From assembly GCF_020103695.1 (NCBI RefSeq), contig NZ_JAHXBF010000011.1, positions 248,001-312,000 of the forward strand: a stretch of DNA of 64,000 nt. Reading direction: 5' to 3'. Under the pieces are notes generated by a model. The model made no database searches and was not told the DNA's origin. It saw only the letters and a list, made by a program, of their open reading frames with translations. A program made the translations under genes and the position numbers. The DNA comes from Hyalangium versicolor (GTDB lineage: Bacteria > Myxococcota > Myxococcia > Myxococcales > Myxococcaceae). Shown piece after piece: positions 50,509 through 58,554 of this stretch (position 1 is its first letter; every line of letters begins with the position of its first letter).

Positions 50509-52560
50509 TCACTGGCCGCGTCCGGGATACGGACGGGCCTGCTTGATGTAGAGCGTGGCGGGCTGGCTGGGTGCCTCGTCGTTGTCGTACTTGAACTCGA
50601 CATCCATGGCGTACCACCCGTTGTTGCCAGCCGCGGGACCGTATGCCGCGGAGAACCGCTTGTGGATGGCGTCCAGGGCGACCCCCAGTTGATGGACCTG
50701 GGCCGCGGAGAGCACGGTCGTGCCGTCCTGGACCAGGTTCGAGTGCGTCATGTACGTCACCGGCTGGTTCGGCTCATTGAAGAAGTAGAGGATCTGGTCA
50801 CTCGTCACTCCCGGAGGCGGAGCAACGACTTCCGCGTCACCGCCGAACTGGACGTTCACGTAGAAGGCCGGATCCAACCCCGTGCTGTCGAAGGGGTTGC
50901 TGGTGGTGGCCACGCCGTTGGCCTCTTCGTCCGGGAAGTTCTGATGGACCAGGAGGGCCATGCCCACGGACTTGTGGTCCACACCGTAGTAGCTGCGCTC
51001 CTCGAACGAGCGGAACTGCCAGGCGCTCGCGTACGTCTTCCGGATCGCACCCAGGACGTCCTCCCAGTCCGCGGGATCGCCCGTGTGCGAGTCGTAGCAC
51101 CCGGCGCAGGGGAACCCTTCGAGATCCTCGCTGTTCGTGCTCGTGCGGAACCGCACCTTGGCGCCTGGAGCAAACTCCCTGGCAATCCAATCCTTGAGAA
51201 TCGCCTGGAACTCCGTGTTCATGGGCGCGCTCTTCATCGCATCTCGGAAAGCATTGAGCTTGTCGTCGCGAACCTGGGGATCCGTCTTGAAGGCCGGGTC
51301 CGCGAGCATCGCGTCAAGCTGATCGTAGAACCCGTTCTCCCGCATGAACTGGTCGTAGTAGTAGACGGGAATCGCGAACGCCTTCCGGATGGGGATCGCG
51401 TCCGTCTTGAAGAGGATGGAGTAATGAGCGGCCTTGCCTCCGTAGGCGAGCACCGCTTTCTTGATGTCCTCGCGGAGTGAGCCATTCGGTGTCTCGGGCG
51501 TCACGTCCTCGATATGGACGATGTCCTTCACCGAGAGATTGAGCGCGGGGAGCGTCACGGGAGGCGGCTTGTGGGCTGCCCAGAACGCCTCGGCCTCTTC
51601 CTGGGTTGCCTCGCGAATGGTCCACCCGGAGGAGCCCACGGTGAGCTGCACCAGCTTGCCTTCGAGCGCCCGCAGCTGGGTATTCGTCATCGCTCCGCGC
51701 AGGCCCATGTTCGGCGTGTGCCGGTTCTGCGAGAGCACGTTCACGTGGGACAGCGGCGTCTGGAATTCCTGGGTGATGAGCCCCTGCACGACGGAGATGT
51801 CATTGGGAGCCTCGTCGAGGACGACGATGTCCTCATACGAGAGATACTGATCCTCCAGCTCCGCCACCGTCGAGAAACGGAGCCGCCCGACCCCAGACCC
51901 GAGCGACAGTGGCTGATAATCGATGGCCGCATAGAGCTCGTCGGTGGTCTTGATCGGAATGCCGGAGAGCCGTGCGGCCTCTACCTCCACTGCGGCGGAG
52001 GTGGGGTGGAAGACCAGCTCCGAGCCGAAGAAGGCCGACTTCTTCACCGTCTCGTAGAGCGTGGTGATCATCGCCGCGGACGCGGTGTCATACGGAGAGA
52101 TCTCGAGCGCCCAGATCCCTGGCCCCTCGTAATAAGTCACTGCGCCCAGCACGAAGCGCCGCTCGGGGCTGTAGTACTCGGTGGCATTGAACGTCGCGAG
52201 CTGCGGAACAATGGGCTTGCCATTCCCGGACAGGTGCGTCGACGCGAACTGATAGTGGATTTGGTACAGGACGCTGTTCTGGAAGTAGAGCGCGTTGCTG
52301 TCGGCCTGATCCAGGATGACCTTCACGGACCGAGCGCCCGGCAGGTTCGAATCGATGGGCTCGGAGGCCAGGGCCTGGAAGTCCTCCGTGCAGCCAACCT
52401 GGTTCAGGAACTCCGTGGACTGAGTGCCGCTCGGGATCTGGCACTCCCACTGAACGGGAGGCTCGCCCGGATCGGTCGTCTTGTCGCTGCATGCGGACGA
52501 CAGCAGGCCGCACACCAGCGCGACGCCCCACAACGGCTTCAATGAGTGACTTGCGAACAT
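50509..52560 (-). CDS. Exported lipoprotein with phosphohistidine-swivel and PPDK-like ATP-grasp domains
   Basis: A 683-aa lipoprotein (lipobox LSSAC, Cys24; ATG at 52560 with GAGGG 7 nt upstream). Residues about 230-320 hold a PEP-utilising, swivel-like domain (EDIVVLDEAPNDISVVQGLI, then TPLSHVNVLSQNRHTPNMGL, where His would be the phosphoacceptor). Further on lies a PPDK N-terminal-type ATP-grasp (VRFRTSTNSEDLEGFPCAGC). This order, swivel first and ATP-grasp second, is that of glucan water dikinases rather than of PpsA/PpdK. ATP is not normally available outside the cytoplasm, so the role of an exported form is unclear. It is last of a three-gene lipoprotein operon. Confidence 0.88.
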   Translation of the reverse strand: MFASHSLKPLWGVALVCGLLSSACSDKTTDPGEPPVQWECQIPSGTQSTEFLNQVGCTEDFQALASEPIDSNLPGARSVKVILDQADSNALYFQNSVLYQIHYQFASTHLSGNGKPIVPQLATFNATEYYSPERRFVLGAVTYYEGPGIWALEISPYDTASAAMITTLYETVKKSAFFGSELVFHPTSAAVEVEAARLSGIPIKTTDELYAAIDYQPLSLGSGVGRLRFSTVAELEDQYLSYEDIVVLDEAPNDISVVQGLITQEFQTPLSHVNVLSQNRHTPNMGLRGAMTNTQLRALEGKLVQLTVGSSGWTIREATQEEAEAFWAAHKPPPVTLPALNLSVKDIVHIEDVTPETPNGSLREDIKKAVLAYGGKAAHYSILFKTDAIPIRKAFAIPVYYYDQFMRENGFYDQLDAMLADPAFKTDPQVRDDKLNAFRDAMKSAPMNTEFQAILKDWIAREFAPGAKVRFRTSTNSEDLEGFPCAGCYDSHTGDPADWEDVLGAIRKTYASAWQFRSFEERSYYGVDHKSVGMALLVHQNFPDEEANGVATTSNPFDSTGLDPAFYVNVQFGGDAEVVAPPPGVTSDQILYFFNEPNQPVTYMTHSNLVQDGTTVLSAAQVHQLGVALDAIHKRFSAAYGPAAGNNGWYAMDVEFKYDNDEAPSQPATLYIKQARPYPGRGQ

Positions 52561-52570
52561 CGGGTTTCCC

Positions 52571-53611
52571 TCAAGGAACCAGCGAGAAGCAATAGATGGC
52601 GCCGTAGCCGCCACCCGAGCCCACGGTGTTGGAGTTCGGATCAGGCCCGCCCGTCTCCAGGAGGTTCACGCCCGGGGCGCACCCGGACTCGTCGAGCGAG
52701 GACATCCAGTTGTCCATGCTTCCTCCCCCAGGCCCGCCGCCAAAACCTCCATCCGGTCCAGGCCCGCCGCCAAAACCTCCATCCGGGCGTGGACCGCCCA
52801 TGCCTCCATCTGGACGCGGACCGCCCATGCCTCCATCCGGACGCGGACCGCCCATGCCTCCATCTGGGAACCCACCGAACCCTCCATCGAAGTCACCGCC
52901 GCCGCCACCACCACCAGCCCCCGTGCGCGGCCACGAGTGCCCCACTCGAGGCCGACCCTCACTCTCGTCACCGGTCGCGGCTGTCCAGTCCTTGCAGGTC
53001 GCCGTCGCGCTGTAGAGCTGTCCAAGCTCGTTGGTTCCCGTCAGCGTGTCGTGGTTGTCCACCGCTGGCTGGAGGGGATCGGGACGATGATTGGGGACAC
53101 CGTCCTCGTTCGGGAAATCGTTCACGATGAGCGTATGAGCGCCCGTGGGCCGCGTGGTGAGCAGGTCCGCCTTGGAGTTGGCCAGAAGCCTCCCGAGCCG
53201 GTCGTACCAGGGCCCATTGCCAATCCGATCGATGGCGTTGACCTGCTTGCCATCCTCGCCCGCCACAGCGCTCAGGAAGGCCCGCCAGGGTTTCTGGCCC
53301 GCTCCCGGCAGGCTGCGCTCGGCGATGGTGGCGCAGATTTTGTCCGCTCCACGAAGACCGGCACCGGGCCCTGTCTCACCGAAGCGAAAATCCCCGCCAA
53401 AGCCACTGGCATTGCCAGACAGCTCCTGCATCGCCTTGAGGCTGGTGACGAAGAAACTGAACGTCGGGAGCGTCCCCGCATCGAGGTCCGAGCCAGCATC
53501 AGCGGAAGGCTCTTCCCCGGATGGGGGGGCATCATCGTTGCAGCCAAGGGCCCCGAGCAGCAGCGCGCCGCCCAGTGAAAGCCATGGCCTTCGGAACAGG
53601 TGTCTTTTCAT
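52571..53611 (-). CDS. Lipoprotein with DUF1554-like domain and PDGG repeat insertion
   Basis: A 346-aa lipoprotein (LLLGALGC, Cys24). The mature domain begins TFSFFVTSLKAMQELSG and includes GLRGADKICATIAE and KPWRAFLSAV, then GPWYDRLGRLLANSKADLL, resembling Leptospira DUF1554-type extracellular domains with an endostatin/C-type-lectin-like fold; the match is by pattern only. A Gly/Pro/Asp-rich repeat (PDGGMGGPR and PDGGFGGGPG) of about 50 residues interrupts the domain between VGHSWPRTG and NWMSSLDESGCAP. The C-terminus YGAIYCFSLVP resumes the conserved part. It is second in the operon, 43 bp after the first and 10 bp before the dikinase-like gene. Confidence 0.82.
   Translation of the reverse strand: MKRHLFRRPWLSLGGALLLGALGCNDDAPPSGEEPSADAGSDLDAGTLPTFSFFVTSLKAMQELSGNASGFGGDFRFGETGPGAGLRGADKICATIAERSLPGAGQKPWRAFLSAVAGEDGKQVNAIDRIGNGPWYDRLGRLLANSKADLLTTRPTGAHTLIVNDFPNEDGVPNHRPDPLQPAVDNHDTLTGTNELGQLYSATATCKDWTAATGDESEGRPRVGHSWPRTGAGGGGGGGDFDGGFGGFPDGGMGGPRPDGGMGGPRPDGGMGGPRPDGGFGGGPGPDGGFGGGPGGGSMDNWMSSLDESGCAPGVNLLETGGPDPNSNTVGSGGGYGAIYCFSLVP
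52730..52873 (-). repeat. 27/30-bp tandem repeats encoding Gly-rich loop
   Basis: Two 30-bp units start at 52730 and 52760 (aggcccgccgccaaaacctc core), followed by three 27-bp units at 52793, 52820 and 52847 (accgcccatgcctccatc core). All are in frame, giving PDGGF- and PDGGM-type nonapeptides and decapeptides. Copy number is likely to vary between strains by slippage. Confidence 0.85.
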
Positions 53612-53654
53612 CGCCTCACGTCTCTCTCGAGTGAAAGCAGGTTCGATGCGGCGC

Positions 53655-54656
53655 TCAGCCGCAGGTCAGGTCGGCACGGCACGTCTGCCCACCCGGGCAC
53701 TGGGAGTTCTCACTGCACGACACGAGCCCGGGGATCTCGACCGCGTGCTCCACCTCGGAGGAGACGACGAGATCGACGCGCCCGGGAGCAATCGTCGTGG
53801 AACCCACCGCCTTGCGCGCCACGATGACGGTCGGGTACCCCGCGGCCCCGAGGTTGAGCAGTTGGGTCACCAGGGTGGCCGGCAGTTGCAGCGAACCGGT
53901 GTCCGCCGCATCGCACTCGATCATCCCGCGCGTGCCACCATGGTGACTGATATCCAGCTTGACGTGGATCTTCGACAGGTCCGCCTGCCCCGGAGCCTTC
54001 CAGTTCAACGTCACGGGCTGGTTCTGCTCGATCCGGATGGTGGAGTTGAGAAGTTCGAGCGGAGCAATGCCTCGGGTTTGCACCGAGAACGCGGGATAGT
54101 ACGAACCTGCGGCGTCGGCCCGGATGGTGTCTCCCTCACTGAAGGCCGGGAAGGGTAGGTCGACACTCGTGGGGGGCTGGTAGTTGTTGGCGACGGGGTC
54201 CATCGAGAACTCGGTGGCACCCGAGGCTGCCCGAAGCCCCTGCACATGAACGGAGCCGACGCTGCGCGAAGTGGGATAGGGCTGGCAGGTATCGTTCTCG
54301 ACGCATACGGCGCTCCCTCCGCACGGCGTGTTGCAGAAGGGAACCCGGGGGGTCAACAGCTGGCAGTCACCGGACTGGGCCGCCTTCTCCCAGACAATCT
54401 GGGAGGGAATGGCGCCGTCGTAGACCTTGCCCACCACGGACGTGTACCCCGGCGTCGCCGGCGAACCTCCCGACGCGGGAGTCGACGCCACCAGCAGCAC
54501 CTGGAAGGAGCCCGCCAGAACTTTGGGATCTCCCGTTGGGGGATCCTCGACTCCTGCATCCGGGACAGGGGTTTCTTCCTCGGAGGAAGAGCACCCCGCG
54601 AAGAGCAGTCCCAGGGCAAGCAACAGTGACCGGCGAATGGCGTGGGGGGGGATCAT
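53655..54656 (-). CDS. Lipoprotein with Cys-rich C-terminus
   Basis: A 333-aa lipoprotein (hydrophobic core SLLLALGLLFAGC; ATG at 54656 chosen, GTG at 54674 possible, neither with a strong ribosome-binding site). The mature N-terminus is acidic (SSSEEETPVPDAGVEDPPTG). Cys clusters appear at FCNTPCGGSAVCVENDTCQP and at the C-terminus (SCSENSQCPGGQTCRADLTC), patterns seen in small disulphide-knotted domains of myxobacterial surface proteins. The middle is beta-rich (HVKLDISHHGGTRG). First gene of the minus-strand lipoprotein operon, divergent from another lipoprotein at 54850. Confidence 0.82.
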   Translation of the reverse strand: MIPPHAIRRSLLLALGLLFAGCSSSEEETPVPDAGVEDPPTGDPKVLAGSFQVLLVASTPASGGSPATPGYTSVVGKVYDGAIPSQIVWEKAAQSGDCQLLTPRVPFCNTPCGGSAVCVENDTCQPYPTSRSVGSVHVQGLRAASGATEFSMDPVANNYQPPTSVDLPFPAFSEGDTIRADAAGSYYPAFSVQTRGIAPLELLNSTIRIEQNQPVTLNWKAPGQADLSKIHVKLDISHHGGTRGMIECDAADTGSLQLPATLVTQLLNLGAAGYPTVIVARKAVGSTTIAPGRVDLVVSSEVEHAVEIPGLVSCSENSQCPGGQTCRADLTCG

Positions 54657-54849
54657 CGCCAGGAACCGTGTCACGAACGTCTTACGAATCTATGACGGTT
54701 CTGTTTCGAAATGATTAAGCGGCGCCGGATTCCCACACAAGGCAGGTGTCTGAAGCCCTCCTGTCGTCGGCGTTACGGACCGTTTTCGAAGGGATTACGA
54801 AAGATTTCGTCGCGCCTGCGGCGGATCAGACCGTGTTACCCGTAAAGGC
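54657..54849. promoter_or_regulatory. Divergent lipoprotein promoter region
   Basis: A 193-bp gap, AT-richer than its surroundings. It contains the palindromes tttcgaaa (within gtttcgaaatgatt) and acgaaa-ga-tttcgt (54797-54810). Both share the TTCG/CGAA half, hinting at one regulator serving both divergent lipoprotein promoters. Confidence 0.45.
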
Positions 54850-55548
54850 ATGCGCCTCCTGTCAAAGCAATTCCAGGCAATGGCCATGGCTGGGTTTCTC
54901 GCCATGGGTTGTGGTGGAAGCACCTCTACCCCGGACGACGGCAACACCGATAGCGATCCCGAGTCCGGCCCGCTGATGCCGTGGAAGGCGGGAAACCGCT
55001 GGAGCTTCCGCGTCACGGAAGATGGCCAGACCTCGACGAAGGAGACCACCGTGGGAGAGCTGGAGCCAGTGGGAGGTACGGGACCCTACAAGGACCTCCT
55101 CGTGAACAAGGTGGTCACGATGAAGGGGGCCGGCGACAAGACGCTGAGCTGGCAAGCCGTGTCGGAAAAGCGGCTGGTGCGATACCGCGAGCAGTCCTTC
55201 CGTGCGAGCACGGGGGAGTTGGAGCTCGATGAGACGTGGGATCCTCCAAAGCTCCACGTCGACGAGTCGGCCGCGCACACCACGGAGGGCGCGAGCTGGC
55301 TGGAGGATTACAAGGAGACGAAGCAGCCAGATGCGGGCGCGGCTACGACGGAGACGAACCACGACCGATGGACGGTGGTGGCCGATGACGAGTCCGTCAC
55401 GGTCCCGGCGGGGACGTTCCGTGCAACCGTGCTGCGCAAGACCGGTGGCAGCACGACGAAGACGTACTGGTTCGTCCGAGGCATCGGCAAGGTGAAGGAG
55501 AGCGGAGGCCAGCTCGAGGAGCTGACCAGCTACGAGGTGGCACCGTAG
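54850..55548 (+). CDS. Lipoprotein, hypothetical
   Basis: A 232-aa lipoprotein (FLAMGC, Cys21), followed by a Ser/Thr/Asp-rich linker. The remainder is beta-rich and charged (NRWSFRVTEDGQTSTKETTV, FRATVLRKTGGSTTKTYWFV, RGIGKVKESGGQLEELTSYE), the last part recalling the C-terminal strands of DUF3108-like or LolA-like barrels, though I cannot name the family. The ribosome-binding site is weak. Convergent with the FAD oxidoreductase gene by a 9-bp gap and divergent from the lipoprotein operon. Confidence 0.8.
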   Translation: MRLLSKQFQAMAMAGFLAMGCGGSTSTPDDGNTDSDPESGPLMPWKAGNRWSFRVTEDGQTSTKETTVGELEPVGGTGPYKDLLVNKVVTMKGAGDKTLSWQAVSEKRLVRYREQSFRASTGELELDETWDPPKLHVDESAAHTTEGASWLEDYKETKQPDAGAATTETNHDRWTVVADDESVTVPAGTFRATVLRKTGGSTTKTYWFVRGIGKVKESGGQLEELTSYEVAP

Positions 55549-55557
55549 CGGCGCGGC

Positions 55558-56955
55558 TCAGTGCAGCGAGGCTCCGGCCGCAGCCGTCTGCGTTGGCAGC
55601 CCGAGCGCCGCCCGGCATGTCTTCGTGTAGAGGTCACGAAAGATATTGTTGGGGTCGGTGAGCTGCTTCACGGCCTGATAGGAGTCCTTGTTCCAGATGC
55701 TCCAGAAGGTTTGCTCGTCGTAGTAGTTGTAGGAGATGAGCGTCTTGGTGCCGTTGACCTGGAGCAGTTCGTCCTCGAATTCCTTGTAGAGGTTGCGGTC
55801 GGACTGCTGCTTGAGCCCGTAGATGGCGAGATCGAGGAACAACGGATCGTTCACGCCGGCCCACCATCGGGGCGTGAGCCATTCGTAGTCCCACATGCGG
55901 CGGTAGGGCACGCACCACACTGGGTAGAAGTGCATCTCACGGTGGTACCAGTCCATGAACTCGGCGGTGCGCGAGAAGGGAACGAACAGGTCCACGATGA
56001 CCGACGGGTTCTTCTTGGGCAGAAAGCGATGGAATCGGTCCGCGGCCCTCAACACGCTGTCCGAGTGCACCAGCTTGCCGAACAGCGCCCGGCCCACGGG
56101 GCTCCTCGGGAAGACGTGGGTCACGCCCCGATCGTAGCGAAAGAGGTAGTCGTAGGTCCTGAGGTAATCCTCGGAGAGCCGAGGGATGCTCTCGCAGTAC
56201 GCCTTGAGCCAGTCATAGCGGCTCACGTACGGGGCTCGCTCCACGAAGCGGCCCACACAGAGCACATGCTTCGTGGGTGAGAAGATCTGGCCGTCGAGGT
56301 AGTCGGCACCCTCCGAGGAGAAATGCCGCCAGATGGCCTGCTGGAAGGCTTCGAGCGTCTCGTAGGTCTCATTCCTCACGTGCACGTAGGGTGAGGCGGG
56401 CACGAGCCTGAACCGGAGCTTCGAGAGGACCCCGAGCGTCCCGAACGAGCCGTGGATCATCTGGAAGATGAGCGGATGCTGGTCCGGGGAGCAGTGCAGC
56501 ACGTCTCCCCTGGCGGTGATGAGTTCGTACTCGAGACAGGTGTCGTGGAAGCCACCGTACCGGAAGGACATGGATTCGATGGAGCAACCCGCGACAGAGC
56601 CTCCGAGCGTGATGGTCTTGTGCTCGGGGACGATGATGGGGACGAGCCCGTAACGCAGCGTCGCGCGAACCACCTCGTCGAAGGTGACGGCAGGCTCGAC
56701 GGTGCAGGTCCTGGCCACGGGATCGATCTCGAGGATCTGGTCGAGATCGCTCAGATCGATCTTCTCGTCGTTGCGACGCTGATCAGAGCGCTTGGGGACC
56801 TGATGCGGTGGAGTCTTCTTCTTGAAGGACACGGGCCGAGTTCTCGTGCGGTGCCGCAGTTGCCGGGCGATCCGCTCGATCTTGGCCGCATGACGGGCGT
56901 CCTGCCATGAGGGTTCTTCCGACCACAGCACGCCGGGCTCCGACTCCAGTTGCAT
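55558..56955 (-). CDS. FAD-binding oxidoreductase, DHCR24/DWARF1-like
   Basis: A 465-aa FAD-linked oxidase/reductase of the VAO fold. The ATG at 56955 has GGAGG 6 nt upstream. FAD contacts are in TCTVEPAVTFDEVV and ITLGGSVAGCSIESMSFRYG, and the rest, including GSFGTLGVLSKLRFRLVPAS and YETLEAFQQAIW, follows the pattern of eukaryotic delta(24)-sterol reductase. Unlike DHCR24 there is no N-terminal membrane anchor. The best guess is reduction of a sterol or isoprenoid side-chain double bond, which suits a group in which some members make sterols; this is inference. Neighbours do not confirm a sterol pathway. Confidence 0.85.
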   Translation of the reverse strand: MQLESEPGVLWSEEPSWQDARHAAKIERIARQLRHRTRTRPVSFKKKTPPHQVPKRSDQRRNDEKIDLSDLDQILEIDPVARTCTVEPAVTFDEVVRATLRYGLVPIIVPEHKTITLGGSVAGCSIESMSFRYGGFHDTCLEYELITARGDVLHCSPDQHPLIFQMIHGSFGTLGVLSKLRFRLVPASPYVHVRNETYETLEAFQQAIWRHFSSEGADYLDGQIFSPTKHVLCVGRFVERAPYVSRYDWLKAYCESIPRLSEDYLRTYDYLFRYDRGVTHVFPRSPVGRALFGKLVHSDSVLRAADRFHRFLPKKNPSVIVDLFVPFSRTAEFMDWYHREMHFYPVWCVPYRRMWDYEWLTPRWWAGVNDPLFLDLAIYGLKQQSDRNLYKEFEDELLQVNGTKTLISYNYYDEQTFWSIWNKDSYQAVKQLTDPNNIFRDLYTKTCRAALGLPTQTAAAGASLH

Positions 56956-57090
56956 TTCATTCCTCCAGCCACTGAATGTGGTGGAGAAGTCGGTGGCCGG
57001 TGAGCCAGGGCTCACAGGCCTTGCCCTCGCTCGCTCGACTGCCTTGCTTCCTGCGGCGCACCACCCTGCTCTGGACTGTGTCGCCTGGGA

Positions 57091-57567
57091 TCAAAGCCCC
57101 AGGTCTGACAAGCCGGGATGGTCGTCCGGCCGTCTACCCTGAGGCCAACGGAACTTGCGCTGGGCCTCGGCAATCGGCAGGTCGTTGATGTTCGCATAGC
57201 GCCGCTTCATCAGTCCGTTCGCGTCGAACTCCCAGTTCTCGTTGCCGTACGAGCGGAACCAGTTGCCGGAGTCATCGTGCCATTCGTACGCGAAGCGGAC
57301 AGCGATGCGGTCACCGCTGAAGGCCCACAGTTCCTTGATCAACCGGTACTCGAGTTCCTTCGCCCACTTGCGAGTGAGGAACGCGACGATCTCCTGGCGG
57401 CCGGTGATGAACTCGGAGCGGTTCCGCCAGGCACTGTCGGGGGTGTACGCGAGGGCCACGCGCTGAGGATCGCGAGTGTTCCATCCATCCTCAGCAGCCC
57501 GGACCTTCTGAGCTGCGGCTTCATTCGTGAAAGGCGGGAGCGGTGGGCGGAGTTCGGGGTTGGACAT
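57091..57567 (-). CDS. NTF2-like protein (DUF1348-type)
   Basis: A 158-aa protein of the nuclear-transport-factor-2-like fold. The ATG at 57567 has AAGGTGG upstream. Conserved pattern: AAQKVRAAEDGWNTRDPQRV, YTPDSAWRNRSEFITGR, FLTRKWAKELEYRLIKELWA, and VRFAYEWHDDSGNWFRSYGN. Members of this family are mostly uncharacterised small cytosolic proteins, some binding small molecules. It lies between the VTC-domain gene and the FAD oxidoreductase on the same strand, with gaps of about 93 and 135 bp. Confidence 0.9.
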   Translation of the reverse strand: MSNPELRPPLPPFTNEAAAQKVRAAEDGWNTRDPQRVALAYTPDSAWRNRSEFITGRQEIVAFLTRKWAKELEYRLIKELWAFSGDRIAVRFAYEWHDDSGNWFRSYGNENWEFDANGLMKRRYANINDLPIAEAQRKFRWPQGRRPDDHPGLSDLGL

Positions 57568-57660
57568 GGGGCGCCACCTTACCCAGGTGGCGCCACCGTG
57601 CACAGGCGCTGCTCTCCAGGCAGAAGATGCCCTCCTTCGCCTTCCTGTGCTGGCCATCCT

Positions 57661-58449
57661 CTACTCGTTGAAGACACCCCTCGCGCCGTGGGGAGGCTGG
57701 AGCAGGCCTTCCTGCCGCGCGAACATCGCGAGTTGGTATTTGGTCAGGCGCGAGGCTCTCGGGAGCCCGGCGGTGAGCACCTCCAGCCATCTGGGTGCCC
57801 TACCCGCCGTCTTCACCTCCAACACCCGCTCAGGAATACCGCCGATCACCGGCCCCGGCCGGGCGAGCTCTCCAGGCGTGCCCAGAGCCGAGGGCAGCGC
57901 GAAGAGGATCTGCTCGTCCAACGCGAGGCGCACCCCACTCTGCTCCGCCGTGAAGGTCCTCCGCCGGAACCACGTCACCACGCGAGGAGCAATGCGACGC
58001 CTGCACAGTTCCTCGACCACCGAGGGCTCCAGCATCTCTCGCAGCCGCGCCTCCACCTGCATCCGTCCCTCCGGTGAACCCGAGAACAGGCCCGTGAGCT
58101 GCTGCTGGGGAATGCTCAGCCGGCGGTGCGTCCGGATCTGCGCGGTCGACTCTTTTCGCTCCAGGAAGCAGGCTCCGGTGAACGTGGGCGTCGCACTGAA
58201 ATCCAGCGCTCGGGCGTACTCACGCACCCGGAGCCGACGGCTTCCTGGCCCCTGGGAGCGAAGGAAGAGGAAGTCCGGCGTGTCCAGGTACGTGGTGCGC
58301 AGGTAGAGCACGGGCCGCGCCAGTTCCTCCACCACGGGCACCGTGTGGTGGGTGATGGCGTGGAAGAAGAGCGGCGTCTCGTCCTCGCTGAGCAGGAAGC
58401 GCTGCTCGCGGTCGTAGCCCGCATCGGGCGGGATCGAGTCGTGGCTCAT
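57661..58449 (-). CDS. VTC-domain (CYTH-like tunnel) protein
   Basis: A 262-aa protein with the VTC domain of polyphosphate polymerases. In order are DREQRFLL, YLRTTYLDTPDFLFLRSQG, RRLRVREYA, CFLERKEST, VVTWFRRRTFTA, VRLALDEQIL and ERVLEVKTAG, which supply the basic residues that line the nucleotide/phosphate tunnel and the acidic metal ligands. The ATG at 58449 gives a compact domain; an ATG at 58503 would add 18 residues. Bacterial VTC proteins are often found with CotH or DUF4956 genes; here the neighbour 105 bp upstream is a PatG-C-like gene. Polyphosphate synthesis or sensing is possible. Confidence 0.85.
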   Translation of the reverse strand: MSHDSIPPDAGYDREQRFLLSEDETPLFFHAITHHTVPVVEELARPVLYLRTTYLDTPDFLFLRSQGPGSRRLRVREYARALDFSATPTFTGACFLERKESTAQIRTHRRLSIPQQQLTGLFSGSPEGRMQVEARLREMLEPSVVEELCRRRIAPRVVTWFRRRTFTAEQSGVRLALDEQILFALPSALGTPGELARPGPVIGGIPERVLEVKTAGRAPRWLEVLTAGLPRASRLTKYQLAMFARQEGLLQPPHGARGVFNE

Positions 58450-58554
58450 GGCTGCCCATCCCAAAGAGAAGCCCGGACCCAGCCATCCGGACACTCCCAG
58501 CATGGCACTCGAATATGAACTCTTTATTAAGCGGTGCGTCGTCCCGAGGGCACG

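Noticed and set aside
58450..58554. Short gap between the PatG-C-like and VTC genes as the site of a RiPP precursor
   Set aside because: No frame with a start, leader-like sequence and Cys/Ser/Thr core is visible; the open part simply extends the VTC gene upstream.
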